From Solirubrobacterales bacterium (GTDB lineage Bacteria; Actinomycetota; Thermoleophilia; Solirubrobacterales; Solirubrobacteraceae): DNA of 48,189 nucleotides. Under the pieces are notes generated by a model that had not been told where the DNA came from, ran no database searches, and saw only the letters and a program-made list of their open reading frames with translations. This document shows positions 7,957 through 16,969 of the stretch, piece after piece. Each line of letters starts with the position of its first letter. Position 1 is the first letter of the stretch. The stretch lies in the NCBI GenBank assembly GCA_026392255.1, contig JAPLCJ010000007.1, positions 1 to 48,189 of the forward strand. The letters are read 5' to 3'. Both the position numbers and the translations under genes were made by a program.

Positions 7957-10863
7957 TCAGCCTGCTGGGGCCTTCGACTTGACCTTCTTCTTGCCCTTGG
8001 CTGCTGCCTGCTTAGGGGCGCCGGCAACCTTGGCACCCGGTGCCGCTAGAGCATCCTTGAGGAAGCCACCCGTATAGCTCGCCGTCACACCGGCAACTGT
8101 CTCTGGGGTGCCGGTAGCGACGATCTCACCGCCTCCCTCACCACCTTCCGGACCTAGGTCCAAAAGCCAGTCCGCAGCGCGAATCACATCAAGGTTGTGC
8201 TCGATCACAACGACGCTATTTCCGCTGTCAACGAGACGCTGTAACACGTCCAGTAGCCGTTCAATGTCAGCAAAGTGGAGTCCCGTTGTTGGCTCGTCCA
8301 AAACATAAAGCGTGCTTCCCGTCGCGATCTTGGAAAGCTCAGCCGCCAATTTGATCCGCTGTGCCTCGCCACCAGACAGAGTTGTGGCCGGCTGACCAAG
8401 CCTCATGTAGTCCAGACCCACATCGCACAGCGCCTGGACGCGACGACGGATCTTAGGAATAGCCTCGAAGAAGTCCAGAGCATCCTCACAGCTCATCGCG
8501 AGGACATCAGCGATCGTCTTTCCCTTGTACCGAACCTCGAGTGTCTCGCGGTTGTAGCGCTTGCCATCGCACTGCTCACAAGGAACGTAAACATCAGGGA
8601 GGAAGTGCATCTCAATCTTCAACTGTCCGTCGCCGCGGCAGACCTCGCAGCGCCCGCCCTTAACGTTGAAGGAGAAGCGACCAGGCCGATAACCCCGCGC
8701 CAGCGCGTCAGGGGTCCTCGAGTAGAGGTCCCTAACCTGATCAAACAGGCCTATGTAGGTAGCTGGGTTGGACCGCGGAGTTCGTCCAATCGGGGACTGG
8801 TCCACGGCGATCACCTTGTCGAGCTGCTCTAGACCCGTGATGCCCGCGTGACGACCTGGGCGTTGCTTAGCTCGGTTCAGCTGCGCGGCAGCACTCCGCA
8901 GCAGAATGTCGTTAACCAAAGTGCTCTTGCCGGACCCGCTGACGCCCGTTACGCAGGTCATCACTCCAAGGGGAACTTTGACTGTCACATCCTTGAGGTT
9001 GTGTTCGATGGCGCCCTTAATTGTGAGGTTGCCTTGCGCCTTGCGCCTCTTTTCTGGATATGGGATCTGCTTGGCTCCACTCAGGTATTGGCCGGTCAAC
9101 GATGTCTTGACGCGGCAGATCTGTACAGCTGTGCCCTCAGCGACGATCTGACCGCCGTGCTCACCTGCACCTGGTCCCATGTCGATCACATGGTCGGCTG
9201 CGCGCATCGTTCCCTCGTCGTGCTCGACCACGAGAACTGTGTTTCCGATGTCTCTAAGCCGTTCGAGCGTGCCGATCAAGCGCTCGTTATCACGCTGGTG
9301 CAGGCCGATGGATGGCTCATCGAGGACATACAGAACCCCCACTAGTGCGGACCCGATCTGGGTAGCAAGCCTGATCCGCTGCGCTTCTCCGCCCGAGAGT
9401 GTTCCAGCTCCGCGGTCAAGCGACAGGTAGCCCACTCCGACGTCGTCAAGGAAACGCAAGCGCTCCTCAATCTCCTTCAGGATCAGCCGGGCGATCCGAC
9501 GGTCCTGATCCGACAGCTCAATGTTGCGGACCCAGGCAAGCGCGCGCGAGGCAGAGAGGCTGGTGAAGGCGTCGAGGCTGCGATCGGCGACAGTCACAGC
9601 ACGCGATTCGGGCCGAAGCCTGGCTCCGTCGCAAGCCGGGCAGTCAACGAGGCTCATGTACTCCTCGATGCGATCTTTGACCATGTCGGAGTCGCTTTCA
9701 GTATGGCGCCGCTTCAGCTGAGGCACGAGGCCCTCGAACCTGGTCGCGTAACGGCGTCTGCGCCCATATCGATTCTTGTAGGCGACATCCATCTTCTCTC
9801 CGTCAGTTCCCCAAAGGAAAACGTCGCGCTGCTCGTCTGAAAGTTTCTTCCACGGCACGTCGAGCGGCACCTCGTACTTCTCAGCCAGCCCCGTCGTAAG
9901 TTGTGCGTAGTAGTCAGCTGCGCTCGCGGCCCACGGCGCAAGAGCACCCTCGGCAATAGAGAGAGATGGGTTAGGAACCACTAGGTCAGGATCCACTTCG
10001 AGCTGGGCGCCCAGCCCAGTGCACCTAGGGCAAGCACCATGGGGACTGTTGAAGGAAAAGACCCTCGGCTCCATCTCAGCGATACCGGGGCCGTGTTCTG
10101 TGCAGGCGAAGCGTTCGCTGTAAAGCGTTACCTCACCCGTCTCGGCATCTTCGATCTCAACGAGTCCCTCGGCCAGCGCAGCAGCTGTCTCAAGTGAGTC
10201 AGACAGCCGGCGTCTAACGTCATCGCGCATCGTCAGGCGATCAACCACCACGCTGATGTCGTGCTTGAGCTTTTTGTCGAGTGTGATCTCCTCATCAAGC
10301 CGGAGAACCGTCCCGTCAACCTTGACACGCGAAAATCCCTCGCCCCTTAGCTCGTCGAGCACATTCTGATGCTCCCCTTTGCGACTTCGGACAACTGGCG
10401 CCATGACCATGAACTTCGTATCCACATCTAGCTGGAGAACCTGGTCCACAATCTGCTCAACCGACTGGCCTGTAATGGGCTTGCCGCAGACATGGCAGTG
10501 AGGCTTGCCAATTCGCGCCCAGAGGAGTCGGAGATAGTCGTAGATCTCTGTGACCGTTCCAACTGTCGACCGTGGGTTGCGGGATGTGGTCTTCTGGTCA
10601 ATGGAGATGGCCGGTGAAAGCCCTTCGATTGAGTCCACATCGGGCTTGTCCATTTGACCTAGGAACTGGCGGGCATACGCCGAGAGGCTCTCTACATAGC
10701 GCCGCTGACCCTCGGCATAAATAGTGTCGAAGGCAAGTGAGCTCTTGCCCGAACCAGACAGGCCGGTGATTACAACCAGTGCGTCCCGGGGAAGCTCCAC
10801 GTCAACATTGCGCAGGTTGTGTTCCCGCGCACCACGGATGACGATCTTGTCCTGATGGGCCAT
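7957..10863 (-). CDS. uvrA: Excinuclease ABC subunit A
   Basis: Damage-recognition ATPase of nucleotide excision repair, 968 residues. It has two ABC ATPase units: Walker A GLSGSGKS at residues 34-41 and GVSGSGKST around 640-650, with signatures [12 protein letters not shown] and [12 protein letters not shown] and the matching [14 protein letters not shown] and [13 protein letters not shown] Walker B segments. Zinc-binding cysteines appear as CHVCGKP, CPRCTG, CPACDG and a CEVCRGDG...[10 protein letters not shown] pair that forms the DNA-binding zinc module. The C-terminus is a short Lys/Ala-rich tail. Start ATG at 10863 has no Shine-Dalgarno; TAGGCT sits 7 bases upstream. uvrB lies two genes upstream on the same strand. 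Confidence 0.98.
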   Translation of the reverse strand: MAHQDKIVIRGAREHNLRNVDVELPRDALVVITGLSGSGKSSLAFDTIYAEGQRRYVESLSAYARQFLGQMDKPDVDSIEGLSPAISIDQKTTSRNPRSTVGTVTEIYDYLRLLWARIGKPHCHVCGKPITGQSVEQIVDQVLQLDVDTKFMVMAPVVRSRKGEHQNVLDELRGEGFSRVKVDGTVLRLDEEITLDKKLKHDISVVVDRLTMRDDVRRRLSDSLETAAALAEGLVEIEDAETGEVTLYSERFACTEHGPGIAEMEPRVFSFNSPHGACPRCTGLGAQLEVDPDLVVPNPSLSIAEGALAPWAASAADYYAQLTTGLAEKYEVPLDVPWKKLSDEQRDVFLWGTDGEKMDVAYKNRYGRRRRYATRFEGLVPQLKRRHTESDSDMVKDRIEEYMSLVDCPACDGARLRPESRAVTVADRSLDAFTSLSASRALAWVRNIELSDQDRRIARLILKEIEERLRFLDDVGVGYLSLDRGAGTLSGGEAQRIRLATQIGSALVGVLYVLDEPSIGLHQRDNERLIGTLERLRDIGNTVLVVEHDEGTMRAADHVIDMGPGAGEHGGQIVAEGTAVQICRVKTSLTGQYLSGAKQIPYPEKRRKAQGNLTIKGAIEHNLKDVTVKVPLGVMTCVTGVSGSGKSTLVNDILLRSAAAQLNRAKQRPGRHAGITGLEQLDKVIAVDQSPIGRTPRSNPATYIGLFDQVRDLYSRTPDALARGYRPGRFSFNVKGGRCEVCRGDGQLKIEMHFLPDVYVPCEQCDGKRYNRETLEVRYKGKTIADVLAMSCEDALDFFEAIPKIRRRVQALCDVGLDYMRLGQPATTLSGGEAQRIKLAAELSKIATGSTLYVLDEPTTGLHFADIERLLDVLQRLVDSGNSVVVIEHNLDVIRAADWLLDLGPEGGEGGGEIVATGTPETVAGVTASYTGGFLKDALAAPGAKVAGAPKQAAAKGKKKVKSKAPAG

Positions 10864-10870
10864 GGGAGCC

Positions 10871-10876
10871 AGCCTA
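10871..10876 (-). promoter_or_regulatory. -10-like TAGGCT of uvrA
   Basis: TAGGCT on the minus strand seven bases before the uvrA ATG, in a spot without any Shine-Dalgarno. The same hexamer at the same distance precedes the small upstream gene (11229), supporting a leaderless promoter type. No clear -35 box. Confidence 0.5.
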
Positions 10877-10911
10877 GCGCTGCCCGAGGGTGCGACGCGG
10901 CCGGGCTTTAA

Positions 10912-11229
10912 CTAGGGCTGAGGGGGGTAAAAGCGGTCGAGCAGACTTGAAATCTCGGCACCTGGATACTTGGCCGAGAGCTCGGCCTCAACCTCGTCCC
11001 TGTTTCGACCGCTAGTTGAAGCGTCGAGGGCAATCAGCCGTAGAGCAGCCTCATCCGCATCAGCCGGGGGCCCAAGGGGCTCAAGTGGCTTCAATTCCGC
11101 GACGGGTACGGTTGGAAGTGGGTGTGAGGCCATCTCAGCCTCGAGACGCTCAGCCTGCTCAATAAGGCCCTTGGCAGCCTCTCTAAGCGCCTTGGAGGCC
11201 TTAGTGGTCGGATTGTCAGCGTCGCTCAT
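10912..11229 (-). CDS. Small hypothetical protein between uvrB and uvrA
   Basis: I do not recognise this 105-residue protein. Residues ~8-40 are charged and rich in Lys, Glu and Ala, likely a helix or short coiled coil (KALREAAKGLIEQAERLEAE). A proline-rich linker (HPLPTVPVAELKPLEPLGPP) follows, then a compact C-terminal segment of about 45 residues with regular helix-like spacing (EAALRLIALDA, NRDEVEAELSAKY, ISSLLDRFY). No signal peptide, membrane helix or catalytic motif. The ATG at 11229 is chosen over a TTG at 11259; TAGGCT lies 7 bases before the ATG. Codon use and position between uvrB (58 bp away) and uvrA (48 bp away) support a real gene; a repair-linked role is only inferred. Confidence 0.7.
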   Translation of the reverse strand: MSDADNPTTKASKALREAAKGLIEQAERLEAEMASHPLPTVPVAELKPLEPLGPPADADEAALRLIALDASTSGRNRDEVEAELSAKYPGAEISSLLDRFYPPQP

Positions 11230-11236
11230 CTTGTCC

Positions 11237-11242
11237 AGCCTA
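11237..11242 (-). promoter_or_regulatory. -10-like TAGGCT of small uvr-linked gene
   Basis: TAGGCT seven bases before the ATG at 11229, identical in sequence and spacing to the element before uvrA. This makes the ATG at 11229, not the TTG at 11259, the likely start and transcript start. Confidence 0.5.
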
Positions 11243-11286
11243 GCCCGGTTTAGGCTCAATTGGCCTCATTGCAGTCTTTTGTGGGC

Positions 11287-13296
11287 TTAAGATGGCCGAC
11301 CCAGAGCCTGAGCGATGTCCAGACGGCGCTTCAGTGAACGGATCTCATCTCGCAGCTTGGTTGCAAGCTCAAAGCGGAGTTCCTCAGCGGCAGTGAGCAT
11401 GTCCTCCTCCATCTCAATTATCGCGTGCTCAATCTCAGCAGCACTCATGCCCTCAGCGTCAACTTGGCGCTTGCGGCTAATTGGAACCTTAGACTCGCCC
11501 TGAAGGAACTCTCCAATATCGCTGACACCCTTGGTGATCGTCCACGGCTCGATCCCATGCTTCTCGTTGTAGGCAACCTGGATTGCTCTGCGTCGATCGG
11601 TCTCCCCTATTGCACGGATCATTGAGTCGGTCTCGCGATCGGCATACATCACAACCTTGCCGTCGGTATTGCGAGCGGCTCGGCCGATGGTCTGGATTAG
11701 AGCAGTGTCTCCGCGCAAGAAGCCTTCCTTGTCGGCATCGAGAATTGCTACAAGGGCAACCTCGGGAAGGTCAAGTCCTTCACGCAGCAGGTTGACGCCA
11801 ATCAGCACATCGAACTCGCCAAGCCGGAGCTCTCGGAGGATTTGAATCCGCTCGAGGGTCTCGATATCACTGTGGAGATAACGCACCTTCATCCCCGCCT
11901 CGAGCAAGTACTCGCTTAGATCCTCGGCCATCTTCTTAGTCAGCGTCGTAACAAGCGCTCGCTGGTCACGAGCAATGACGGCCTTCATCTCTCCGATCAG
12001 ATCATCGACTTGATTCTTCGTTGGCCTTACACTGATCGGGGGATCGATGATTCCCGTAGGTCGCACGATCTGCTCCACAACAGACCCACCGCAGCCCTTC
12101 TCAAACTTCCCGGGGGTCGCTGAAACAAAGACAAGTTGCCCAGTGTTGGCCAAGAACTCCTCAAACTTCTGGGGCCGATTGTCAAGCGAGCTAGGGAGCC
12201 TGAAGCCGAAGTCGATCAGGGTCTGCTTTCGCGAACGGTCGCCTTCGTACATCCCACCAATCTGAGGGACCGTCTGGTGACTCTCGTCAATGAAGCAGAT
12301 GCCATCATCTGGGAAGTAATCCAGAAGACAGAACGGCCGGTCACCCGGGTTGCGCCCGTCAAGGATCCGCGAATAGTTCTCAATCCCTCCGCAGAAGCCG
12401 GTCTCTCTAAGCATCTCCATGTCGTATCGGGTCCGCTGACGCAAGCGTTGAGACTCAAGGATCTTGTTGTCGGCCTCCAGCTCCTCACAGCGGGCCTCGA
12501 GTTCAGCTCCGATCTCCCTAACTGCCCGTGCGATCAGATCGGGGTCAACGCTGTAATGGGTTGCCGGCCAGATAGCCACATGCCCCATGTCATCCTCAAT
12601 TAACTCGCCAGTAAGCGGGTCGTAGGCTTGGCAGCGCTCGACCTCGTCTCCGAAGAATTCGACTCGGTAAGCACTCTCCATGTAGGCGGGCATGATCTCC
12701 AGCGTGTCCCCGCGGACCCGAAAGCCGCCGCGCTCCAAGACCGTGTCGTTGCGCTTGTACTGGTTCCTAACCAAACGCCCGAGCAGATCCTCACGGTTGA
12801 CCGACTCTCCCTTGCGCAGTGTCTGCAGGTTGGCGTCGTAACTTTCAGGCGACCCCATGCCATAGATGCATGAGACCGAGGCGACGATGATCACATCACG
12901 ACGAGCAAAGAGCGAGGCTGTGGCTGCGTGGCGCAGACGGTCAATCTCTTGGTTAATTGCCGAGTCCTTCTCGATGTAAAGGTCCCGGCTGGGGACGTAG
13001 GCCTCAGGCTGGTAATAGTCGTAATAAGAAACGAAGTATTCGACCGAGTTATCCGGGAAGAACGTACGGAACTCGTTACAGAGCTGAGCCGCAAGCGTCT
13101 TGTTATGCGCGATCACGAGAGCTGGGCGTTGAACCTCAGCGATGGTCGCTGCCATAGTCATGGTCTTACCTGTTCCTGTTGCTCCCAGCAGCGTTTGGTA
13201 GCGCTCGCCGGCTCTCAATCCCTCAGAGAGATCGGCGATCGCAGCTGGTTGATCAGCGGCCGGGAGAAAGTCGCTGTCGAGGCGGAAGTCAGTCAC
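11287..13296 (-). CDS. uvrB: Excinuclease ABC subunit B
   Basis: Helicase-like damage-verification subunit of nucleotide excision repair, 669 residues, usual length. Walker A GATGTGKT at residues 38-45, the DNA-gripping beta-hairpin region YYDYYQPEAYVP near 95, Walker B DESHQ near 340, helicase motifs VSATPGKFE, LHSDIETLERI and IQTIGRAARN, and a C-terminal UVR domain (EMEEDMLTAAEELRFELATK) that binds UvrC/UvrA. GTG start at 13296 with no Shine-Dalgarno; TATCGT lies 8 bases upstream, so translation is probably leaderless. The 46 bp to the upstream epimerase gene hold this element and nothing else recognisable. Confidence 0.98.
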   Translation of the reverse strand: MTDFRLDSDFLPAADQPAAIADLSEGLRAGERYQTLLGATGTGKTMTMAATIAEVQRPALVIAHNKTLAAQLCNEFRTFFPDNSVEYFVSYYDYYQPEAYVPSRDLYIEKDSAINQEIDRLRHAATASLFARRDVIIVASVSCIYGMGSPESYDANLQTLRKGESVNREDLLGRLVRNQYKRNDTVLERGGFRVRGDTLEIMPAYMESAYRVEFFGDEVERCQAYDPLTGELIEDDMGHVAIWPATHYSVDPDLIARAVREIGAELEARCEELEADNKILESQRLRQRTRYDMEMLRETGFCGGIENYSRILDGRNPGDRPFCLLDYFPDDGICFIDESHQTVPQIGGMYEGDRSRKQTLIDFGFRLPSSLDNRPQKFEEFLANTGQLVFVSATPGKFEKGCGGSVVEQIVRPTGIIDPPISVRPTKNQVDDLIGEMKAVIARDQRALVTTLTKKMAEDLSEYLLEAGMKVRYLHSDIETLERIQILRELRLGEFDVLIGVNLLREGLDLPEVALVAILDADKEGFLRGDTALIQTIGRAARNTDGKVVMYADRETDSMIRAIGETDRRRAIQVAYNEKHGIEPWTITKGVSDIGEFLQGESKVPISRKRQVDAEGMSAAEIEHAIIEMEEDMLTAAEELRFELATKLRDEIRSLKRRLDIAQALGRPS

Positions 13297-13304
13297 TGTC
13301 GCGA

Positions 13305-13310
13305 ACGATA
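13305..13310 (-). promoter_or_regulatory. -10-like TATCGT of uvrB
   Basis: TATCGT eight bases before the uvrB GTG, no Shine-Dalgarno present. I saw no LexA-type SOS box in the short upstream region. Confidence 0.45.
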
Positions 13311-13342
13311 GCCGCGCGCGGGGAGACTTCTCTCAGACCTAC

Positions 13343-14323
13343 TCAGCGCAACAAGCCATCCGCCTCGAGAGTCTGTCGCAGGCCAGCCTCAAGGCCTCTA
13401 GGGCTATATCCAAGCTCAGCCTTAGCCTTGTCACTCGTCGCCCAGAATGTGACGCCGTCGGCGCTATCCGCGACCTCCTTCAAGTTCGGGCCAGCGCCCA
13501 GAGCTGGACCTGCGATGCGACCGACTGGATCCAGCGCACGGATTACGCCCGCTGGAATGGTCAAGCGTGGAACTCTCCGTCCCAGAATCCTTGCCTCAGT
13601 GGCGATAACGCCACGCAGAGTCTCGATGTCCCCTCCGAGAACGTAGGACTCACCGGCACGCCCCTTATCAAGGGCCAGCAGAATGCCAGCCGCTACATCG
13701 TCACGGTGAACAACGCTCAGTCCAAGGTCAGGGAACAGCATCGCTGGCAATTGCCTCTTGGCGTACTTGGTAATGACACCGCCCAACGCGCTGTGATCAG
13801 CCGGGCCGTAAACACCGCCAGGCTGGACGATGACCAGCGGCAGGCCAGCCTCGCCGACACGCTGGGCCTCGAGGTGCGCCATAACCTTGGTCTCCTCGTA
13901 GCACGAGGTGTAGCCCTTGCCCTCGTGCTCATAGGCCTCATCCACGATCTCTCCCTTGGTGTCACCAAAGGTGGCACATGTGGACACGTAAACCGCCTTG
14001 CTTACACCAGCCTTCCGAGCCGCGTCGAGGACATTCCTAGTTCCATCAACGTTTGCTCGTCGCATGGGTTCCATCTCAGCCTTGCTAATGCCAACCTCAT
14101 AGATCGCCGCGCAATGGATCGCAGCATCACAGCCAGTGACTCCCTGCTCAATCGCGCTGATGTCGTCGAGGTCTCCCTTCACGACCGATACGCCCATCTC
14201 CGTCAGCGCCGCAGCCTTTTCCGGTGACCGCACGAGCGACACGACCTCGTCGCCCCTCAATCGCGCTAGCCGCGCTACTTCGCCGCCAATGAACCCAGTT
14301 GCACCTGTCAGGAAGATTTTCAT
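13343..14323 (-). CDS. NAD(P)-dependent epimerase/dehydratase (extended SDR)
   Basis: A 326-residue extended short-chain dehydrogenase. The N-terminal dinucleotide motif GATGFIGGEVARLARLRGDEV is at residues ~7-27, the acidic DLDD follows VVKGD, and the active-site region reads YVSTCATFGDTKG with the catalytic Tyr/Lys pair in CYEETK. QPGGVYGP and DDVAAGILLAL are typical of dihydroflavonol-4-reductase/hopanoid-associated sugar epimerase-like enzymes. The substrate is unknown. ATG at 14323 with TAGCTT seven bases upstream and no Shine-Dalgarno. It sits between the lytic transglycosylase and uvrB on the same strand. Confidence 0.85.
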   Translation of the reverse strand: MKIFLTGATGFIGGEVARLARLRGDEVVSLVRSPEKAAALTEMGVSVVKGDLDDISAIEQGVTGCDAAIHCAAIYEVGISKAEMEPMRRANVDGTRNVLDAARKAGVSKAVYVSTCATFGDTKGEIVDEAYEHEGKGYTSCYEETKVMAHLEAQRVGEAGLPLVIVQPGGVYGPADHSALGGVITKYAKRQLPAMLFPDLGLSVVHRDDVAAGILLALDKGRAGESYVLGGDIETLRGVIATEARILGRRVPRLTIPAGVIRALDPVGRIAGPALGAGPNLKEVADSADGVTFWATSDKAKAELGYSPRGLEAGLRQTLEADGLLR

Positions 14324-14330
14324 GACAGTG

Positions 14331-14336
14331 AAGCTA
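14331..14336 (-). promoter_or_regulatory. -10-like TAGCTT of epimerase
   Basis: TAGCTT seven bases before the ATG at 14323, no Shine-Dalgarno. One more case of the TANNNT start architecture. Confidence 0.4.
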
Positions 14337-14351
14337 CCCGATTAGACGGTT

Positions 14352-14927
14352 TCAGTTAGCCGACAGCTCCTTTGAATATTTGGCCTCGTAATCGGACCTT
14401 GCAGACAACACGCGCTCAACATAGGCCTTGGTCTCGGGGAACGGAATCTCCTCAACTCGGAGACCATGTCCGTCTGCCTCGGCGCTCGCCACCCATTTGT
14501 CCACATTTCCCATTCCAGCGTTGTACGCGGCGACCGCAAGAGTTGTATCGCCGTCATAGCGCTGGAGCAGATGCCTCAGGTACCACGAGCCGTAACGGAT
14601 GTTGACCTGTGGGTCACCAAGATCATTGGGAACGAAGGCTGTCCCTCCGCTCTTCTTCGCGATGAAGAGCGCCGTACTTGGAAGTATCTGCATTAGCCCC
14701 TCGGCACCAGCAGACGACCGACGCGGGTTGAACTTGGTTTCCGCGTAGATGACAGCAGCAATGAGATACGGGTCAAGGTCCTTAGCGCGGGCTTGCTCCC
14801 GAATGACACTTGCGTGGTTTAGCGGGAGGGTCAGCTCTCTTACCGCGCCATTTAGCTTTGAAATTTGGCTTAAGCCCACGACGCCAAGAAGCCCCACGCA
14901 AAGCAGAATGAAGACTCGCCGACTCAA
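14352..14927 (-). CDS. Membrane-anchored lytic transglycosylase (SLT domain)
   Basis: A 191-residue protein with an N-terminal signal anchor (residues 4-20, VFILLCVGLLGVVGL) and an extracellular SLT/goose-lysozyme-like domain. Catalytic Glu is in AAVIYAETKFNPRRSS; GLMQILPSTA, the INIRYG-like VNIRYGSWYL and AVAAYNAGMGNVDKW are the standard family 1 motifs. It would cleave the MurNAc-GlcNAc bond of peptidoglycan to form 1,6-anhydro ends. The start is a TTG at 14927 that overlaps the coaE stop as TTGA, so coupling with coaE decides the start. No other start precedes the signal anchor. Confidence 0.88.
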   Translation of the reverse strand: MSRRVFILLCVGLLGVVGLSQISKLNGAVRELTLPLNHASVIREQARAKDLDPYLIAAVIYAETKFNPRRSSAGAEGLMQILPSTALFIAKKSGGTAFVPNDLGDPQVNIRYGSWYLRHLLQRYDGDTTLAVAAYNAGMGNVDKWVASAEADGHGLRVEEIPFPETKAYVERVLSARSDYEAKYSKELSAN

Positions 14928-15550
14928 GCGGTTATCCCAACAAGAACCTCACTCAGCTTCGCCTCGAGATCGGCCTCCGAGCCATCGTTGAGAACTGTCC
15001 ATTCCGCCCGCGAAGCCTTATCCGCTTGGGACAGCTGCCGAGCGGCGCGCTCATCTACCGCCGCGTGCCCACGAGCAGCTGCTCTCCGGGAACGGACATC
15101 CTCGTCTGTCACCACACAGATCGTTGTGTCGAAGACCGTGTCCATCCCGCTTTCGAACAGAAGGGGCACTTCAACAACCGCGAGCAGTGGCCTTGGCGTA
15201 ATTACCCCCAGCTCCGACTGCCATTTCTGAATGCGCTTGCCGACGCGTGGCCAGATCAGCGCCTCCATCCAATCTCGTCCCTGCGTGTCGCTGAACACGG
15301 CCGTCGCAAGAGCTTGTCTGTCGAGAACGCCATCAACCGCAACCGAGGGCCCGAACTTGGCAACCATCTCGCCAACCACCTCGGGCTGTGCCTGGATCTG
15401 ATGCACAACCTCATCGGCGGAGAGAACTGCGCAGCCGAGTTGGTTCAATGCACGCAGGGCGGTTGATTTACCGGCTCCCATACCCCCGGTCAATCCTACA
15501 AAGGGAATTCCGTCAGGAGTCGGAATCCGCGGCCTCGCCGGCCGGTTCAT
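14924..15550 (-). CDS. coaE: Dephospho-CoA kinase
   Basis: Phosphorylates the ribose 3'-OH of dephospho-CoA, the last step of CoA synthesis. P-loop TGGMGAGKST at residues 21-30, SADEVVHQIQ, the LID/CoA region ALIWPRVGKRIQ, and VPLLFESGMDTVFDTTICV are family hallmarks; 208 residues is normal. The only plausible start is the ATG at 15550, which lies inside the 3' end of rpsA (38-base overlap in another frame), so its ribosome site is within the acidic S1 tail. In M. tuberculosis coaE also directly follows rpsA. It shares TTGA with the downstream transglycosylase. Confidence 0.95.
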   Translation of the reverse strand: MNRPARPRIPTPDGIPFVGLTGGMGAGKSTALRALNQLGCAVLSADEVVHQIQAQPEVVGEMVAKFGPSVAVDGVLDRQALATAVFSDTQGRDWMEALIWPRVGKRIQKWQSELGVITPRPLLAVVEVPLLFESGMDTVFDTTICVVTDEDVRSRRAAARGHAAVDERAARQLSQADKASRAEWTVLNDGSEADLEAKLSEVLVGITA

Positions 15551-16931
15551 CCTCTGCGTCAGCTGCCACTTCGGCGGCCGGCGATTCTTCCTCAGCTACT
15601 GGTTCCTCTGCGGGAGCCTCGCCCTCAGCCTCAGCTGGAGCCTCGGCGTCAGCCTCTGCGGGTGCGTCTGGTTCAGCTTCTGTAGGAGCGTCTGCCTCAG
15701 CCTCTGCGGCGGCTGGAGCCTCTGCGGCAAGTGAATCCTCATCGCCGACTTCAACATCAACGACGGAAGCATCAAAGTCGGCTGGTGTCTCCGCATAGGC
15801 CTCAGGCTGCTCTGCCTCTGCGCGCTTCATCGAGAGTGAAACGCGTCGGCGCTCATCGTCGATCTCAAGGAACTTGACGATCACAGTCATGCCTGGCTCG
15901 ACAACCTCACGTGGGTTCTCAACATGGCGGTCGGCAAGTTCACTGATGTGAACAAGTCCCTCAACGCCATCTTGGATCTCAACGAAGGCACCGAACTGAA
16001 CGCACTTGGTGACCTTTCCTGTGGTCTCATCGCCAACACCAAACGTGTCGACAACCTGCTGCCACGGATCTGCCTGAGTCTGCTTGAGCCCAAGGCTGAT
16101 GCGCTGACGCTCGCGGTCAATGTCAAGAACCTTGACGTTGACGAGATCGCCGATGGCAACAACCTCACTTGGATGGTTGACATGGGACCAGGAAAGCTCA
16201 GAAATATGGATCAGGCCGTCAATCCCCTCAAGGTCAACGAAGGCTCCAAACTCAACAATGTTGGAGACAGTGCCTTCAACGATCTTGCCTGGCTCAAGTC
16301 GGTCAAGAATTGTCTGACGAACTTCCTTGCGCTCTTCCTCGAGTACTGCGCGCCGTGAGAGAACAACGTTGTTGCGCGAGCGATTGAGCTCGATGACCTT
16401 GCATTCGATTGGGTTACCCATGAACTCATCAAGGTTGGCAACACGCCTGATGTCAACAAGCGAGGCTGGAAGGAATCCGCGGACGCCGAGGTCGATGATC
16501 AGTCCACCCTTAACAACTTCAATCACTGTTCCCTCAACCGGAGTGCCAGCTTCAGCAGATTCTTCAATTCGGCGCCATGCCTTCTCAAAGCGTGCGCGCT
16601 TACGAGAAAGGATGAGTCGCCCTTCCTGATCTTCCTTGGTGAGGACTAGTGCGTCGACCTCTTCACCGATCTCAACCTCGCCGTGCGTATCGACCGACTT
16701 TCGGATCGAAAGCTCGTTGGCTGGAATGACGCCTTCACTCTTGTAGCCGATGTCGACAAGGACTTCGTCGTTATCGATGCGTACGACCTTGCCGGAGACA
16801 ACATCTCCTTCAGCAAAGTTGGTGAGCGTTGCTTCGTAGTTGGGAACGATCTTGCCGTCGATCTCCAGGAGCAAACCGTTGCTGCCTTCGACGATCTTCG
16901 CGTTAGTTGGGATTTCAGAGGTAGTTGACAT
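15513..16931 (-). CDS. rpsA: 30S ribosomal protein S1 with acidic tail
   Basis: A 472-residue, four-domain S1 protein, the actinobacterial form. S1 (OB-fold) repeats lie at about residues 30-105, 118-190, 205-280 and 292-365; the third and fourth have the classic FGAFVDLEGIDGLIHISELS and FGAFVEIQDGVEGLVHISEL. From ~residue 385 the protein is an Ala/Glu/Asp/Pro-rich tail of ~85 residues with EA-DAP-EAE-type near repeats, ending in DSDS. S1 brings structured or leader-poor mRNAs to the 30S subunit. ATG at 16931 is chosen over a TTG at 16964; no Shine-Dalgarno is present, and TACCCT lies 9 bases upstream. Confidence 0.96.
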   Translation of the reverse strand: MSTTSEIPTNAKIVEGSNGLLLEIDGKIVPNYEATLTNFAEGDVVSGKVVRIDNDEVLVDIGYKSEGVIPANELSIRKSVDTHGEVEIGEEVDALVLTKEDQEGRLILSRKRARFEKAWRRIEESAEAGTPVEGTVIEVVKGGLIIDLGVRGFLPASLVDIRRVANLDEFMGNPIECKVIELNRSRNNVVLSRRAVLEEERKEVRQTILDRLEPGKIVEGTVSNIVEFGAFVDLEGIDGLIHISELSWSHVNHPSEVVAIGDLVNVKVLDIDRERQRISLGLKQTQADPWQQVVDTFGVGDETTGKVTKCVQFGAFVEIQDGVEGLVHISELADRHVENPREVVEPGMTVIVKFLEIDDERRRVSLSMKRAEAEQPEAYAETPADFDASVVDVEVGDEDSLAAEAPAAAEAEADAPTEAEPDAPAEADAEAPAEAEGEAPAEEPVAEEESPAAEVAADAEDEPAGEAADSDS

Positions 16932-16940
16932 TGGACGGGG

Positions 16941-16946
16941 AGGGTA
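16941..16946 (-). promoter_or_regulatory. -10-like TACCCT of rpsA
   Basis: TACCCT nine bases before the rpsA ATG, which lacks any Shine-Dalgarno (the leader is C-rich). The same hexamer lies before yqeY. It suggests rpsA has its own promoter although the upstream genes on the same strand end only 38 bp away. Confidence 0.4.
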
Positions 16947-16969
16947 GCGGGATCCGGCGCTCAACGGGT

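Noticed and set aside
8275-9345. Long plus-strand frames (185 and 165 codons)
   Set aside because: Antisense to uvrA, which is intact across this region.
13297-13342. LexA/SOS box before uvrB
   Set aside because: No GAAC-type or CTG-N10-CAG palindrome of useful quality in this short gap.
15596-15796. DNA repeat array or CRISPR-like region within rpsA
   Set aside because: The repetition is imperfect and in frame, and comes from Ala/Glu/Pro codons of the acidic S1 tail; there are no regular spacers.
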